From assembly GCA_019694805.1 (NCBI GenBank), contig JAIBBG010000015.1, forward strand, positions 1-58,219: 58,219 bases of DNA, given 5' to 3'. Position 1 is the stretch's first letter; each line of letters starts with the position of its first letter. Shown in pieces: positions 1-7,166 of the stretch. Made by a program: the position numbers and the translations under genes. The notes under the pieces were generated by a model, which searched no databases, had not been told where the DNA came from, and saw nothing but the letters and a program-made list of their open reading frames with translations. Origin of the DNA: Flavobacteriales bacterium (GTDB taxonomy: Bacteria > Bacteroidota > Bacteroidia > Flavobacteriales_D > Sanyastnellaceae).

Positions 1-579
1 GGAAAAAGTGCGAGAACCGTTATTCCTGCCAATGAAGATGAAGAAAAACTCGTGATGGAATTTCAATTGCTCACGAGCAAGCCGGTACTCTATGTATGCA
101 ATGTGGAAGAAAGTTCAGTGGTGAATGGCAATGCCCACGTAGCCAGAGTGCGCGAAGCAGTAAAAGATGAGCGCGCAGAAATCATCGTTCTTGGCGCCGC
201 CATTGAAGCGGATATTGCATCACTGGAAACCTTTGAAGAACGTCAGATGTTCTTGCAGGATCTTGGTCTCGAAGAACCTGGCGTTTCTAAGCTCATCCGT
301 GCGGCATATCACCTCTTGAATTTGCAGACTTATTTCACTGCGGGTGTAAAAGAAGTGCGTGCATGGACCATTCACAAAGGAGATACAGCCCCACAAGCAG
401 CCGGCGTGATTCACTCCGATTTTGAAAAAGGATTCATCCGCGCTGAAGTCATCAAGTACAAAGATTTTCTCCAATATAAATCCGAAGCCGCGGTGCGTGA
501 TGCCGGTAAATTGGGTGTTGAAGGAAAAGAATATGTGGTAGAAGATGGCGATGTGATGCATTTCAGATTCAACGTCTGA
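1..579 (+). CDS. ychF: Redox-regulated ATPase YchF (partial, C-terminal part)
   Basis: This is the 3' part of a YchF/OLA1-family P-loop ATPase, a universally conserved translation-associated protein that binds ribosomes. The reading frame is open from base 1, so the N-terminal G domain lies outside the window. About 192 codons remain. Visible are the end of the G domain with KPVLYVCNVEE (the NxxE nucleotide-specificity region of YchF), then the helical segment ending in GLEEPGVSKLIRAAYHLLNL, and the TGS domain (TYFTAGVKEVRAWTIHKGDTAPQ, then VIHSDFEKGFIRAEV) running to FRFNV at the stop. These match the family closely by eye. An ATG at 52 is internal, not the start. There is no neighbour on the same transcript downstream; a repeat-rich gene-free island follows. 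Confidence 0.93.
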   Translation, partial: GKSARTVIPANEDEEKLVMEFQLLTSKPVLYVCNVEESSVVNGNAHVARVREAVKDERAEIIVLGAAIEADIASLETFEERQMFLQDLGLEEPGVSKLIRAAYHLLNLQTYFTAGVKEVRAWTIHKGDTAPQAAGVIHSDFEKGFIRAEVIKYKDFLQYKSEAAVRDAGKLGVEGKEYVVEDGDVMHFRFNV

Positions 580-744
580 TTTTCTACGCCTTACTTTTCT
601 TTTTACACTATAGGACCTCCCATCTGGATGGAATAAGTATACATTCCTCTACACTTTTTATTGAAGAATAATGGCTGTGGAGAAAGTACAAGTCACCTTC
701 TGCGGTTCAATGGTCATGTTGAAGGTGTAAACCATATTTTGCAT

Positions 745-841
745 GACAAGCAAACGTTTGCGCACGCAGGCCACCGAAGGTGGCCTGCCTAAACCCCACT
801 TTATGCATTGTCATTCCTCTTCGCGTAGCGGAGAGGGATCT
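745..841 (+). repeat. 97-bp repeat unit, copy 1
   Basis: This copy differs from the one at 1312-1408 at three positions only. It contains two hairpins: CAGGCCACC-gaa-GGTGGCCTG and CCTCTTCGC-gta-GCGGAGAGG. One of the three differences falls in a hairpin loop, so pairing is preserved. Confidence 0.9.
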
Positions 842-953
842 AAAGTCCATCAACACCAACATGAGGTGTTGTGCGAAATGAAGTCTTGTGCTCTTTTTTT
901 TCTCTGACTTTCTTTTTGCCTTGATGCAAAAAGAAACAAAAAGATCAAGGCTG

Positions 954-1131
954 TTGAGAAAATCCTTGAAATCCTCAACATCTCCGGGCGACCGACCCAA
1001 ACTCCTCACAGTTTTAAAAATGATGTATGTGCTTTTGTTGATTCGAATCGATGTTGGACATTTTTAAAACTGCTCGTCTACATGGGTCGCTCTTTGCCCT
1101 ACGATGTTGGGATTTCTACGGATTTTCTCAA
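954..1131. repeat. Large imperfect inverted repeat
   Basis: The left arm (954-1022) reads TTGAGAAAATCC...GTTTTAAAAATG. The right arm (1058-1131) reads CATTTTTAAAACTG...GGATTTTCTCAA, its diverged reverse complement. The arms match best at their two ends and around GGGTCG. A separate 11-bp hairpin, TTTCTTTTTGC/GCAAAAAGAAA, sits just upstream at 909-936. Confidence 0.75.
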
Positions 1132-1311
1132 AGGCCGACAGCACCAACATGAGGTGTTTCGCTAAGAGATCTCATGTGTTCTGATTTTTCCTTTGTGGCC
1201 TCATGCTAACGCAAATTCCAGTTGGATGGAATAAGCATAGATTCCACTACACTTCGTGTAGCGGAATGACGACTGTGGGAGAAGTATGAGCCGCCTGCGG
1301 CGGATTGGAAA

Positions 1312-1408
1312 GACAAGCAAACGTTTGCGCACGCAGGCCACCGTAGGTGGCCTGCCTAAACCCCACTTTATGCTTTGTCATTCCTCTTCGCGTAGCGGAG
1401 AGGAATCT
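1312..1408 (+). repeat. 97-bp repeat unit, copy 2
   Basis: Direct-orientation second copy of 745-841, with 94 of 97 bases identical. It is followed by further palindromes at 1432-1447 (TCGCCGC-ag-GCGGCGA) and 1473-1493. Those appear to be diverged members of the same palindrome family. Confidence 0.9.
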
Positions 1409-1579
1409 CCTTGCTCCATTGTCCTCACAGCTCGCCGCAGGCGGCGAAACCTCACCACCCACACCCGTCATGCCTCTTCGCTATGCGACGAGGAACCTTT
1501 GAATTTCCAGTCCGTTTAGGGCATTTAGGAATTGCAAAGATTCTGGTGATTCCATTTTTTCCAAAGGCCTATCCGGTAG

Positions 1580-1587
1580 TACATTTG
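1580..1587 (+). promoter_or_regulatory. Bacteroidota -7 promoter box for gap
   Basis: TACATTTG is an exact match to TAnnTTTG. It predicts a transcript start near 1593 and a leader of about 65 nt to the preferred ATG at 1658. Confidence 0.65.
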
Positions 1588-1657
1588 CGGCGCTTTTCGG
1601 ACAATGAATTCCGATGAGCAATCAATCAAGTTCTCTAACATTTTAAATCAAAAAAAC

Positions 1658-3121
1658 ATGTCCCAAACTGTTTTGACTCCGGACACTTACAGCAATGAAC
1701 TGCAGGTGTATGTGAATCAAGAAAAAGCTGCTGTGGATCTGCTCAACAGCGTAGGTAAACTGCTTTTTGACAAGAGCATCGAATTGGTGCTTTTCCGCAA
1801 CCACATGGTAGACATCAGTGCTACCGAAATCATGCGTCTGCACAAGTATGCAGCCGAAGTGGTTGGTAAACCTATCAGCATATTTGATACAGCCGACCTC
1901 GCTCGTGGTCTGTACGATATGGAACTCGCTCCGGCAAAAATTGATATCGGAAAACTGGCCAGCGAATGGCTCGTTGAACGCGATCACTATAAAACTCAGG
2001 CTGAGTTTCTTTCCGAGAAACTTCGCAATTTCATGAAAGAAGAAGGCGCCGACCTCGAACCTCGTGATGTGGTTTTGTTCGGTTTTGGTCGTATCGGCCG
2101 TCTTGCTGCTCGTGAACTCGTGAAGCAGGCAGGTAAAGGTCAGCAACTTCGTCTCCGTGCCATCGTAACCCGCGAGGACGACGATCTTTCGATTAAAAAA
2201 CGTGCTGCATTGTTTGAAAACGATTCAGTACACGGTCGCTTCAAAGGCACTGTGGATGTTGATTATGAAAACAAATCGATCATCGTCAACGGTCAGCGCA
2301 TCTACATGATTGGCGCGAAAGATCCAGGTGCTATTGATTACACCAAATATGGCATCAACAACGCGCTATTGATTGACAATACTGGTGTTTTCAAAGACAG
2401 AAATGCACTCAGTATTCACCTGAAAGCAAATGGCATTGAAAAAGTAATCCTCACTGCTCCAGGTAAAGAAGTACCGAATATTGTTTACGGCATCAACCAC
2501 AGAGATCTTGACATTGAAAATGAAACCATTTTCTCTGCTGCATCTTGCACCACCAATGCCATTTGCCCGATCCTGAAAAGCGTAAACGACGCGCTTCATA
2601 TCGACAAAGGCCACATTGAAACGGTTCACGCATATACCAACGACCAAAACCTTTTGGACAACATGCACAAGAAGAGCCGTCGTGGCAGAAGCGCTGCGGT
2701 GAATATGGTTATCACTGAGACTGGTGCCGGTAAAGCGGTTACGAAAGTGATTCCGGAATTGAAAGATAAATTGACTGCAAACGCAGTGCGCGTACCCACC
2801 CCGAATGGTTCATTGGCCATCATTCACGCTTATGTTGACAAAGCCACCAGCCGTGATGAGGTGAATGCTATTGTGAGAAAGAGCGCGCTCGAAGGCGATC
2901 TCGTTAATCAGATCTACTACAGCATCAGCGAAGAACTCGTGAGCTCTGATATTGTCGGCAACGATTGTTGTTCAGTATTTGACTCACAAGCTACCATCGT
3001 TTCTCCTGATGGAAAGGGAGTGGTGCTTTATGTATGGTACGACAACGAATTTGGTTACACCAAGCAGGTGATTCGCCTTGCGAAGTATGTAGCCAAAGTG
3101 CGCAGGAATATTTATTACTAA
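1658..3121 (+). CDS. gap: Glyceraldehyde-3-phosphate dehydrogenase, long form
   Basis: Phosphorylating GAPDH of glycolysis/gluconeogenesis, cytoplasmic. The chosen product is 487 residues. An N-terminal extension of about 135 residues precedes the Rossmann NAD-binding start VLFGFGRIGRLAA (139-151). The catalytic centre ASCTTN places the nucleophile at Cys297, and the C-terminal YDNEFGYTKQV helix is present. Classical GAPDH is about 335 residues; a long form with such an extension is known in Bacteroidota. An in-frame ATG at 1604 would add 18 residues. I prefer 1658, in an A-rich context before MSQTV, because 1604 lies only about 10 nt after the predicted transcript start. The gene is monocistronic, with its own promoter and a downstream terminator. 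Confidence 0.93.
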   Translation: MSQTVLTPDTYSNELQVYVNQEKAAVDLLNSVGKLLFDKSIELVLFRNHMVDISATEIMRLHKYAAEVVGKPISIFDTADLARGLYDMELAPAKIDIGKLASEWLVERDHYKTQAEFLSEKLRNFMKEEGADLEPRDVVLFGFGRIGRLAARELVKQAGKGQQLRLRAIVTREDDDLSIKKRAALFENDSVHGRFKGTVDVDYENKSIIVNGQRIYMIGAKDPGAIDYTKYGINNALLIDNTGVFKDRNALSIHLKANGIEKVILTAPGKEVPNIVYGINHRDLDIENETIFSAASCTTNAICPILKSVNDALHIDKGHIETVHAYTNDQNLLDNMHKKSRRGRSAAVNMVITETGAGKAVTKVIPELKDKLTANAVRVPTPNGSLAIIHAYVDKATSRDEVNAIVRKSALEGDLVNQIYYSISEELVSSDIVGNDCCSVFDSQATIVSPDGKGVVLYVWYDNEFGYTKQVIRLAKYVAKVRRNIYY

Positions 3122-3141
3122 GAGAATAAACCTCATGAATC

Positions 3142-3176
3142 AGGGCTGCTTCTTCTCAGGAGCGGCCCTTTTTTTT
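3142..3176 (+). terminator. Rho-independent terminator after gap
   Basis: AGGGCTGCT (3142-3150) pairs with AGCGGCCCT (3161-3169) with small imperfections. It is followed by an uninterrupted T run to 3176. Confidence 0.8.
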
Positions 3177-3243
3177 GATTCATGTTATGGACTGATTCTT
3201 TTCATGTTTGCCATGGAAGATTTTATCATCCTATCTTCGCCTT

Positions 3244-4122
3244 ATGTCAGAATTTCTGGAACTCGTTAAAGCCAAGCTGCTTGCCTTGATCGATATTTTC
3301 GATCCGATGCTGATCGTGTATTATTTCGTCATTGTTATCGCCATGCTGCTTATTGAATGGCTGATTTTGGGTTGGGAAGATTCATCTCTCAAAAAAATCA
3401 AAGAGTTCAAAGGAAGTGTCAAAACAGATTTCATCTTCTTCCTGATCGATGCCTTCAATGTCTACAACCTCATTGCGGTGATCGTCACCTTTGGTGTTTT
3501 TCATCTGGCGGCCAGATTGATTTACGAAACAACACATCTTGATTTGGCTGTTCACATTGCGAATCCTTATTTACAATTTGCAGCAGTATTTGTATTCAGT
3601 GATTTCAAAAACTATTGGAGTCATCGCATTTTTCATCGCTACATGCCTTTTTGGAAACTGCATGAATTTCATCATTCGGCGACTGAGTTTTGTATGCTGA
3701 CGCGATACCGTGGACACTTCGTGGAGAATGCGGTGAAACGCCTCTTCGATGTGATTCCTTTCGCCATCCTCGGTGCACCCATTGAATCTTATTTTGCTGT
3801 AAAGGTTTTGAGTGAAATCCATCAAATCGCTTTGCATTCATCGTTCAAATCGGATTGGGGATTTATTGGTAAGTACATACTGGTATCTCCTGCCGCCCAT
3901 CGCATTCATCATTCGGTTGAGTTTGACCACTACGACAAGAATTTTAGCAATACCTTTATCTTCTGGGATAGGATTTTCGGAACATATCATCCTGCTGTGG
4001 AAGTGAAAGAGCTTGGTGTAACGGACAATCCATACAACAAGGAGGGTATGGTAAAAGATATGATCATTGGTGTGCGTCGTTTCCTGTCATCTCTTTTTCC
4101 CCGAAAAATATCTTCGCAATAA
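3244..4122 (+). CDS. Sterol desaturase / fatty acid hydroxylase family protein
   Basis: Integral-membrane di-iron oxygenase of the sterol desaturase superfamily. All three histidine clusters are present in order: HRIFH (HX3H), HEFHH (HX2HH) and, after a gap, HRIHH (HX2HH), followed by the usual NTFIFWDRIFGTYHPA segment. Hydrophobic helices at the N-terminus (ending IVIAMLLIEWLIL) and around FFLIDAFNVYNLIAV fit a multi-pass protein. Substrate is unknown; Bacteroidota members act on lipids, sterol-like or carotenoid substrates. The start at 3244 (MSEFLELV) is chosen over an upstream frame opening at 3208. A near-consensus box TATCTTCG lies just before 3244, so 3208 would fall upstream of the transcript. 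The next gene begins 10 nt after the stop. Confidence 0.85.
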   Translation: MSEFLELVKAKLLALIDIFDPMLIVYYFVIVIAMLLIEWLILGWEDSSLKKIKEFKGSVKTDFIFFLIDAFNVYNLIAVIVTFGVFHLAARLIYETTHLDLAVHIANPYLQFAAVFVFSDFKNYWSHRIFHRYMPFWKLHEFHHSATEFCMLTRYRGHFVENAVKRLFDVIPFAILGAPIESYFAVKVLSEIHQIALHSSFKSDWGFIGKYILVSPAAHRIHHSVEFDHYDKNFSNTFIFWDRIFGTYHPAVEVKELGVTDNPYNKEGMVKDMIIGVRRFLSSLFPRKISSQ

Positions 4123-4132
4123 CCATACGAAC

Positions 4133-5128
4133 ATGAAAAAACTCTTTACCTTCTTGGCTGGCTTTATCCTATTCATTTCACAGGATATTCAAGCACAATT
4201 CTGTTCGACTTCGGGCAATGTGGTCATTTTTGCCAATTACGATGGCGGTGACCTCACCATCAATGTGGATGAAGACATTCCCAATCTCAAAATTGGTATC
4301 TGTACATACGAAGCGGTAACCATCAATATTACTGGTCCATTTGCCAGCAATGTCACTGCTGTGCAGTATGCGGGTTTTGATAGCTACAACAACCATTGTT
4401 CGCAAGTGGTAGCCAATACCACCATCAATGGAGTATCATCATCCATCACCGAAGTGTTGTTTGCTCCTCCGGCAACGTTCACCACACCAGAGGGGTATGG
4501 CAGTATCATTTGTGCTTACAGTTGTGATACAGATTGGCAAGGCGGCTGCAATACTGCAGAACAAATCGTTGATTATTTCGTGAATGAATTCGATGGTGAA
4601 TTGTTGATGTATTACACCCAATACGGATGTTGGCCAGCTCAAAGCATTGCCATTTCGGGTGGAGGTACTTGTTGCCCTGGAATTGAAATGACAGCGCCGG
4701 TTGCGGATATCAATTTTTCTGATACGAGCATTTGTCCGGGTGAATGCGTCACCATCACAGACGCGAGTACCAATGAACCAACTGAATGGACCTGGACTTT
4801 TCAAGGGGCGAATGTTTCTACATCATCCATTCAAAATCCGGGAGCTGTGTGTTTCGATGCTGCGGGCAACTATCAGATCACCCTTACTGCTACGAATATC
4901 TATGGAAGTACGGTTGCGATAGAATACCTCACTGTGGAAGCCTGTGCTGTACCCGGATGCACTTATCAGCAAGCGACCAATTATAATCCTGCTGCAACCG
5001 TAGATGACCACAGTTGTGTTTTCAATTGTGGTGGTGGATGTCCAGGTGATTTCAATGATGATGGATTCATCAGTGTAGCCGATCTCATTTTATTTGTTGC
5101 TGCTTACGGATCTGTTTGTCCGAATTGA
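4133..5128 (+). CDS. Secreted protein with PKD domain and dockerin-like C-terminal tail
   Basis: Exported protein of 331 residues whose function is not recognised. It starts with a clear signal peptide (MKKLFTFLAGFILFISQ...AQF). A cysteine-containing region of unknown fold (to about residue 185) follows. A PKD-like domain comes next (ADINFSDTSICPG...WTWTF...YQITLTATN). Then comes a short module CTYQQATNYNPAATVDDHSC, common in Bacteroidota surface proteins. The extreme C-terminus, GDFNDDGFISVADLILFV, is a dockerin/EF-hand-like calcium loop that I have seen as a tail on secreted Bacteroidota proteins. There is no typical T9SS KxxIK tail. The start at 4133 is fixed by the signal peptide. The stop lies 1 nt before the next ATG. 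Confidence 0.8.
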   Translation: MKKLFTFLAGFILFISQDIQAQFCSTSGNVVIFANYDGGDLTINVDEDIPNLKIGICTYEAVTINITGPFASNVTAVQYAGFDSYNNHCSQVVANTTINGVSSSITEVLFAPPATFTTPEGYGSIICAYSCDTDWQGGCNTAEQIVDYFVNEFDGELLMYYTQYGCWPAQSIAISGGGTCCPGIEMTAPVADINFSDTSICPGECVTITDASTNEPTEWTWTFQGANVSTSSIQNPGAVCFDAAGNYQITLTATNIYGSTVAIEYLTVEACAVPGCTYQQATNYNPAATVDDHSCVFNCGGGCPGDFNDDGFISVADLILFVAAYGSVCPN

Positions 5129-5129
5129 T

Positions 5130-5906
5130 ATGTGCTATACCATTCAACAATTGGAGGAAAGAATTCGCAAACAAGGTTTGCGGAATCAGAATACACCTGA
5201 AGAAATTGAAAAGGCATTGCAGTTGTTTCGCAGACAGATGTCAGGTGAACCCATGTTCATGTTGAGTGGGTTCGATCATCCATTGCTTTGGTGTATTCAC
5301 CGTGAAGGGGAATTGGTCATTGAAAAAATGAGTTGGGGATTGATTCCTTCATGGAACAAAGATTTGAAAGAAGCCTTGAAAATGCGTAACATGACCCTCA
5401 ATGCAAGAGGTGAAAGTTTGTTTGAAAAAAAGTCTTTCAAAATTCCTGCTCAAAAACAGAGATGTCTCCTTCCCGTAACGGGTTTCTATGAATACCAGCA
5501 TGTCAAAGGAAAAAACTATCCTTATTTCATCGACTGGTCTGATGAAAGTCTACGCTTATTGGCATGTATCTATGACGTGTGGAACAATCCTGCTTCAGGA
5601 GAAGAAGAAAAAACATTTGCGATTGTCACGACAAAAGGCAATCCTTTGATGGCCACCATTCATAACAATCCGGAATTGGATGAACCACGTATGCCCTTGG
5701 TGTTATCCGGTGATGATTTGCTCACATGGCTTGATCCGGACGCAACGGAAGAACAAATCAATGCATTGATCAAACCTTCCTCTGATGAAGACATGAAAGC
5801 ACACACAGTAAGACCACTGCGTGGAAAAAACTCGCCAGGCAATACTTCTCTCGCTACAGAAAAATATGTTTATCCAGAGTTGAATCCTCCGCTCACGTTG
5901 TTCTGA
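5130..5906 (+). CDS. SOS response-associated peptidase (SRAP/YedK/HMCES family)
   Basis: SRAP-domain protein of 258 residues that crosslinks to abasic sites in single-stranded DNA through its N-terminal cysteine. The start at 5130 gives Met-Cys (MCYTIQQ), placing the catalytic Cys at position 2 after Met removal. An upstream in-frame ATG at 5094 would bury it, so 5130 is chosen. Other family signatures are TLNARGESLFEKKSF, the RCLLPVTGFYEYQ strand with the conserved glutamate, and the late EPRMPLVL segment. It follows the dockerin-like gene with only 1 nt between them, so the two are probably cotranscribed although unrelated in function. A small terminator follows. Confidence 0.92.
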   Translation: MCYTIQQLEERIRKQGLRNQNTPEEIEKALQLFRRQMSGEPMFMLSGFDHPLLWCIHREGELVIEKMSWGLIPSWNKDLKEALKMRNMTLNARGESLFEKKSFKIPAQKQRCLLPVTGFYEYQHVKGKNYPYFIDWSDESLRLLACIYDVWNNPASGEEEKTFAIVTTKGNPLMATIHNNPELDEPRMPLVLSGDDLLTWLDPDATEEQINALIKPSSDEDMKAHTVRPLRGKNSPGNTSLATEKYVYPELNPPLTLF

Positions 5907-5912
5907 ATTTTG

Positions 5913-5931
5913 TCGCGGTGTCGCGATTTTT
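5913..5931 (+). terminator. Short GC-rich terminator after the SRAP gene
   Basis: TCGCG-gtgt-CGCGA followed by five T. The stem is short, hence modest confidence. Confidence 0.55.
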
Positions 5932-6018
5932 GAAAATTATTTTCAGAATAATGAATCGCTCATTGAACTGATTTGTATGTCATGTGTACAGCATGTCGAA
6001 TCAAAATTTTTGTACAAC

Positions 6019-7098
6019 ATGAAACACATTTCACTTTTTTGGTTGGTTTGTCTTTTGACCATCAGCAAAACTCAGTTCGCGCAGCATGCGGGAAATTATC
6101 TCTACAACAACAACTACGGCATCAATACTGATCGAGCTGCAGTGAACATCAATACGCCATCTGCCAACACGATATCACTCAAGGCGGAAGTGATGATGAA
6201 CGTGAAACCGACCAGCTATACGGCCATTTTTTCTGCGACTCAAACCGGAAAAGATATTTTCGAAGTTGACTCCATGATGGCGCAGCGCATCGATCAAGTA
6301 AAATATGCTCTTGGTCTGATGGGTATTCCGGAATCTGACGTTCACATTGATGCTGTTTCCATGATCCCAACTTATGCCTACAAATTGGAAGAGAAAAAAT
6401 TCTCCAAACGGTCAACAGAAGTGCCGGTTGGTTTCGAAATGAAAAAGAACATTCACATCTTATTCAAGCAACCACATTTGCTGGATCTCATCATTTCGGA
6501 AATGGCGTTTGCTGAAATTTATGACATGGTAAAAGTGGAATACAACATTGATGGCATGCAATCCTACTATGAAGAACTTCGCAAAGCTGCTTTGGAGGTG
6601 ATCGATTCAAAAGAACTTACCTATGAGTCATTGAAGATGCACTTGGATGTCTACTCTATGGGTGATGGTTTCAACTGCACTTACCCCATTGAAAGATACA
6701 AATCATATACTGCATTCAATAGCGGTAGTTCATACCAGGCTGTAGCTTATGCCAGAGCGAATAGGGAAAACAACGTGACGGTAAATGGTAAAAACACTAC
6801 AGTGAACGTCTACGGTGAAAAGAGTTATGAAGGGTATGAACAGCAATTCATTGTGCAGACCGCGGAAAAGAACAAAACCATTTTCTATGATCGCATGCCC
6901 TACAATCAATTTGATAAAGTAATCAATGCCGATACAGAAGAGCCATGCATCCAATTGTTTTATAACCTTCAGGTCTATTATAATATTTTGAATGATGCAC
7001 AATACCAGGCAAAATTGGAGCAGGAGGAAGCGGTGAAAAAGGCGAAAGCAGATGCAGAAAAAAATATGGGTAGAAGACACAAAGCTCGTCGCAACTAG
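6019..7098 (+). CDS. Secreted SIMPL (DUF541)-like protein
   Basis: Exported protein of 359 residues. A signal peptide (MKHISLFWLVCLLTISKTQFAQ) precedes a region from about residue 50. The alternating strands and the LMGIPESDVHIDAVSM...YKLEE turn recall the SIMPL/YggE (DUF541) fold. Family members are periplasmic or outer-membrane proteins linked to stress, but their biochemical role is unclear. The C-terminal 30 residues are highly charged (EQEEAVKKAKADAEKN...RRHKARRN), probably a disordered or coiled tail. The start at 6019 is set by the signal peptide; the frame is open back to 5977. The family call is by overall pattern only. The gene stands alone and converges on the M1 peptidase through a shared hairpin. 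Confidence 0.65.
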   Translation: MKHISLFWLVCLLTISKTQFAQHAGNYLYNNNYGINTDRAAVNINTPSANTISLKAEVMMNVKPTSYTAIFSATQTGKDIFEVDSMMAQRIDQVKYALGLMGIPESDVHIDAVSMIPTYAYKLEEKKFSKRSTEVPVGFEMKKNIHILFKQPHLLDLIISEMAFAEIYDMVKVEYNIDGMQSYYEELRKAALEVIDSKELTYESLKMHLDVYSMGDGFNCTYPIERYKSYTAFNSGSSYQAVAYARANRENNVTVNGKNTTVNVYGEKSYEGYEQQFIVQTAEKNKTIFYDRMPYNQFDKVINADTEEPCIQLFYNLQVYYNILNDAQYQAKLEQEEAVKKAKADAEKNMGRRHKARRN

Positions 7099-7110
7099 AC
7101 TCTTGTAAAT

Positions 7111-7148
7111 GAATAGTCCCCGGAACATGTGAATACCGGGGACTATTC
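7111..7148. terminator. Bidirectional terminator hairpin between convergent genes
   Basis: A perfect 13-bp stem, GAATAGTCCCCGG/CCGGGGACTATTC, with a 12-nt loop. It sits between the + strand SIMPL-like gene and the - strand M1 peptidase gene. There is no strong T run on either side. Confidence 0.75.
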
Positions 7149-7166
7149 TAAAGTATTTTATGGGAA

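Larger units (their letters stand above)
600..1500. repeat. Gene-free island of palindromic repeat units (about 1 kb)
   Basis: Between ychF and gap there is no convincing gene; short open frames here are by-products of the repeats. The stretch contains two copies of a 97-bp unit (745-841, 1312-1408), two copies of a GGATGGAATAAG motif (627-638, 1223-1234), a large imperfect inverted repeat (arms 954-1022 and 1058-1131) and many short GC-rich hairpins. Examples are 1241-1267, 1291-1303, 1432-1447 and 1473-1493. The recurring theme is cattcc...ggaatg around a small loop. It resembles the REP/BIME-like dispersed palindromes of other bacteria. It carries no transposase, and a mobile origin is only an inference. 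Confidence 0.8.

Noticed and set aside
707..1519. Several open frames of 68-100 residues in the ychF-gap interval
   Set aside because: They are produced by the palindromic repeats; copies on both strands share the same translated pieces.
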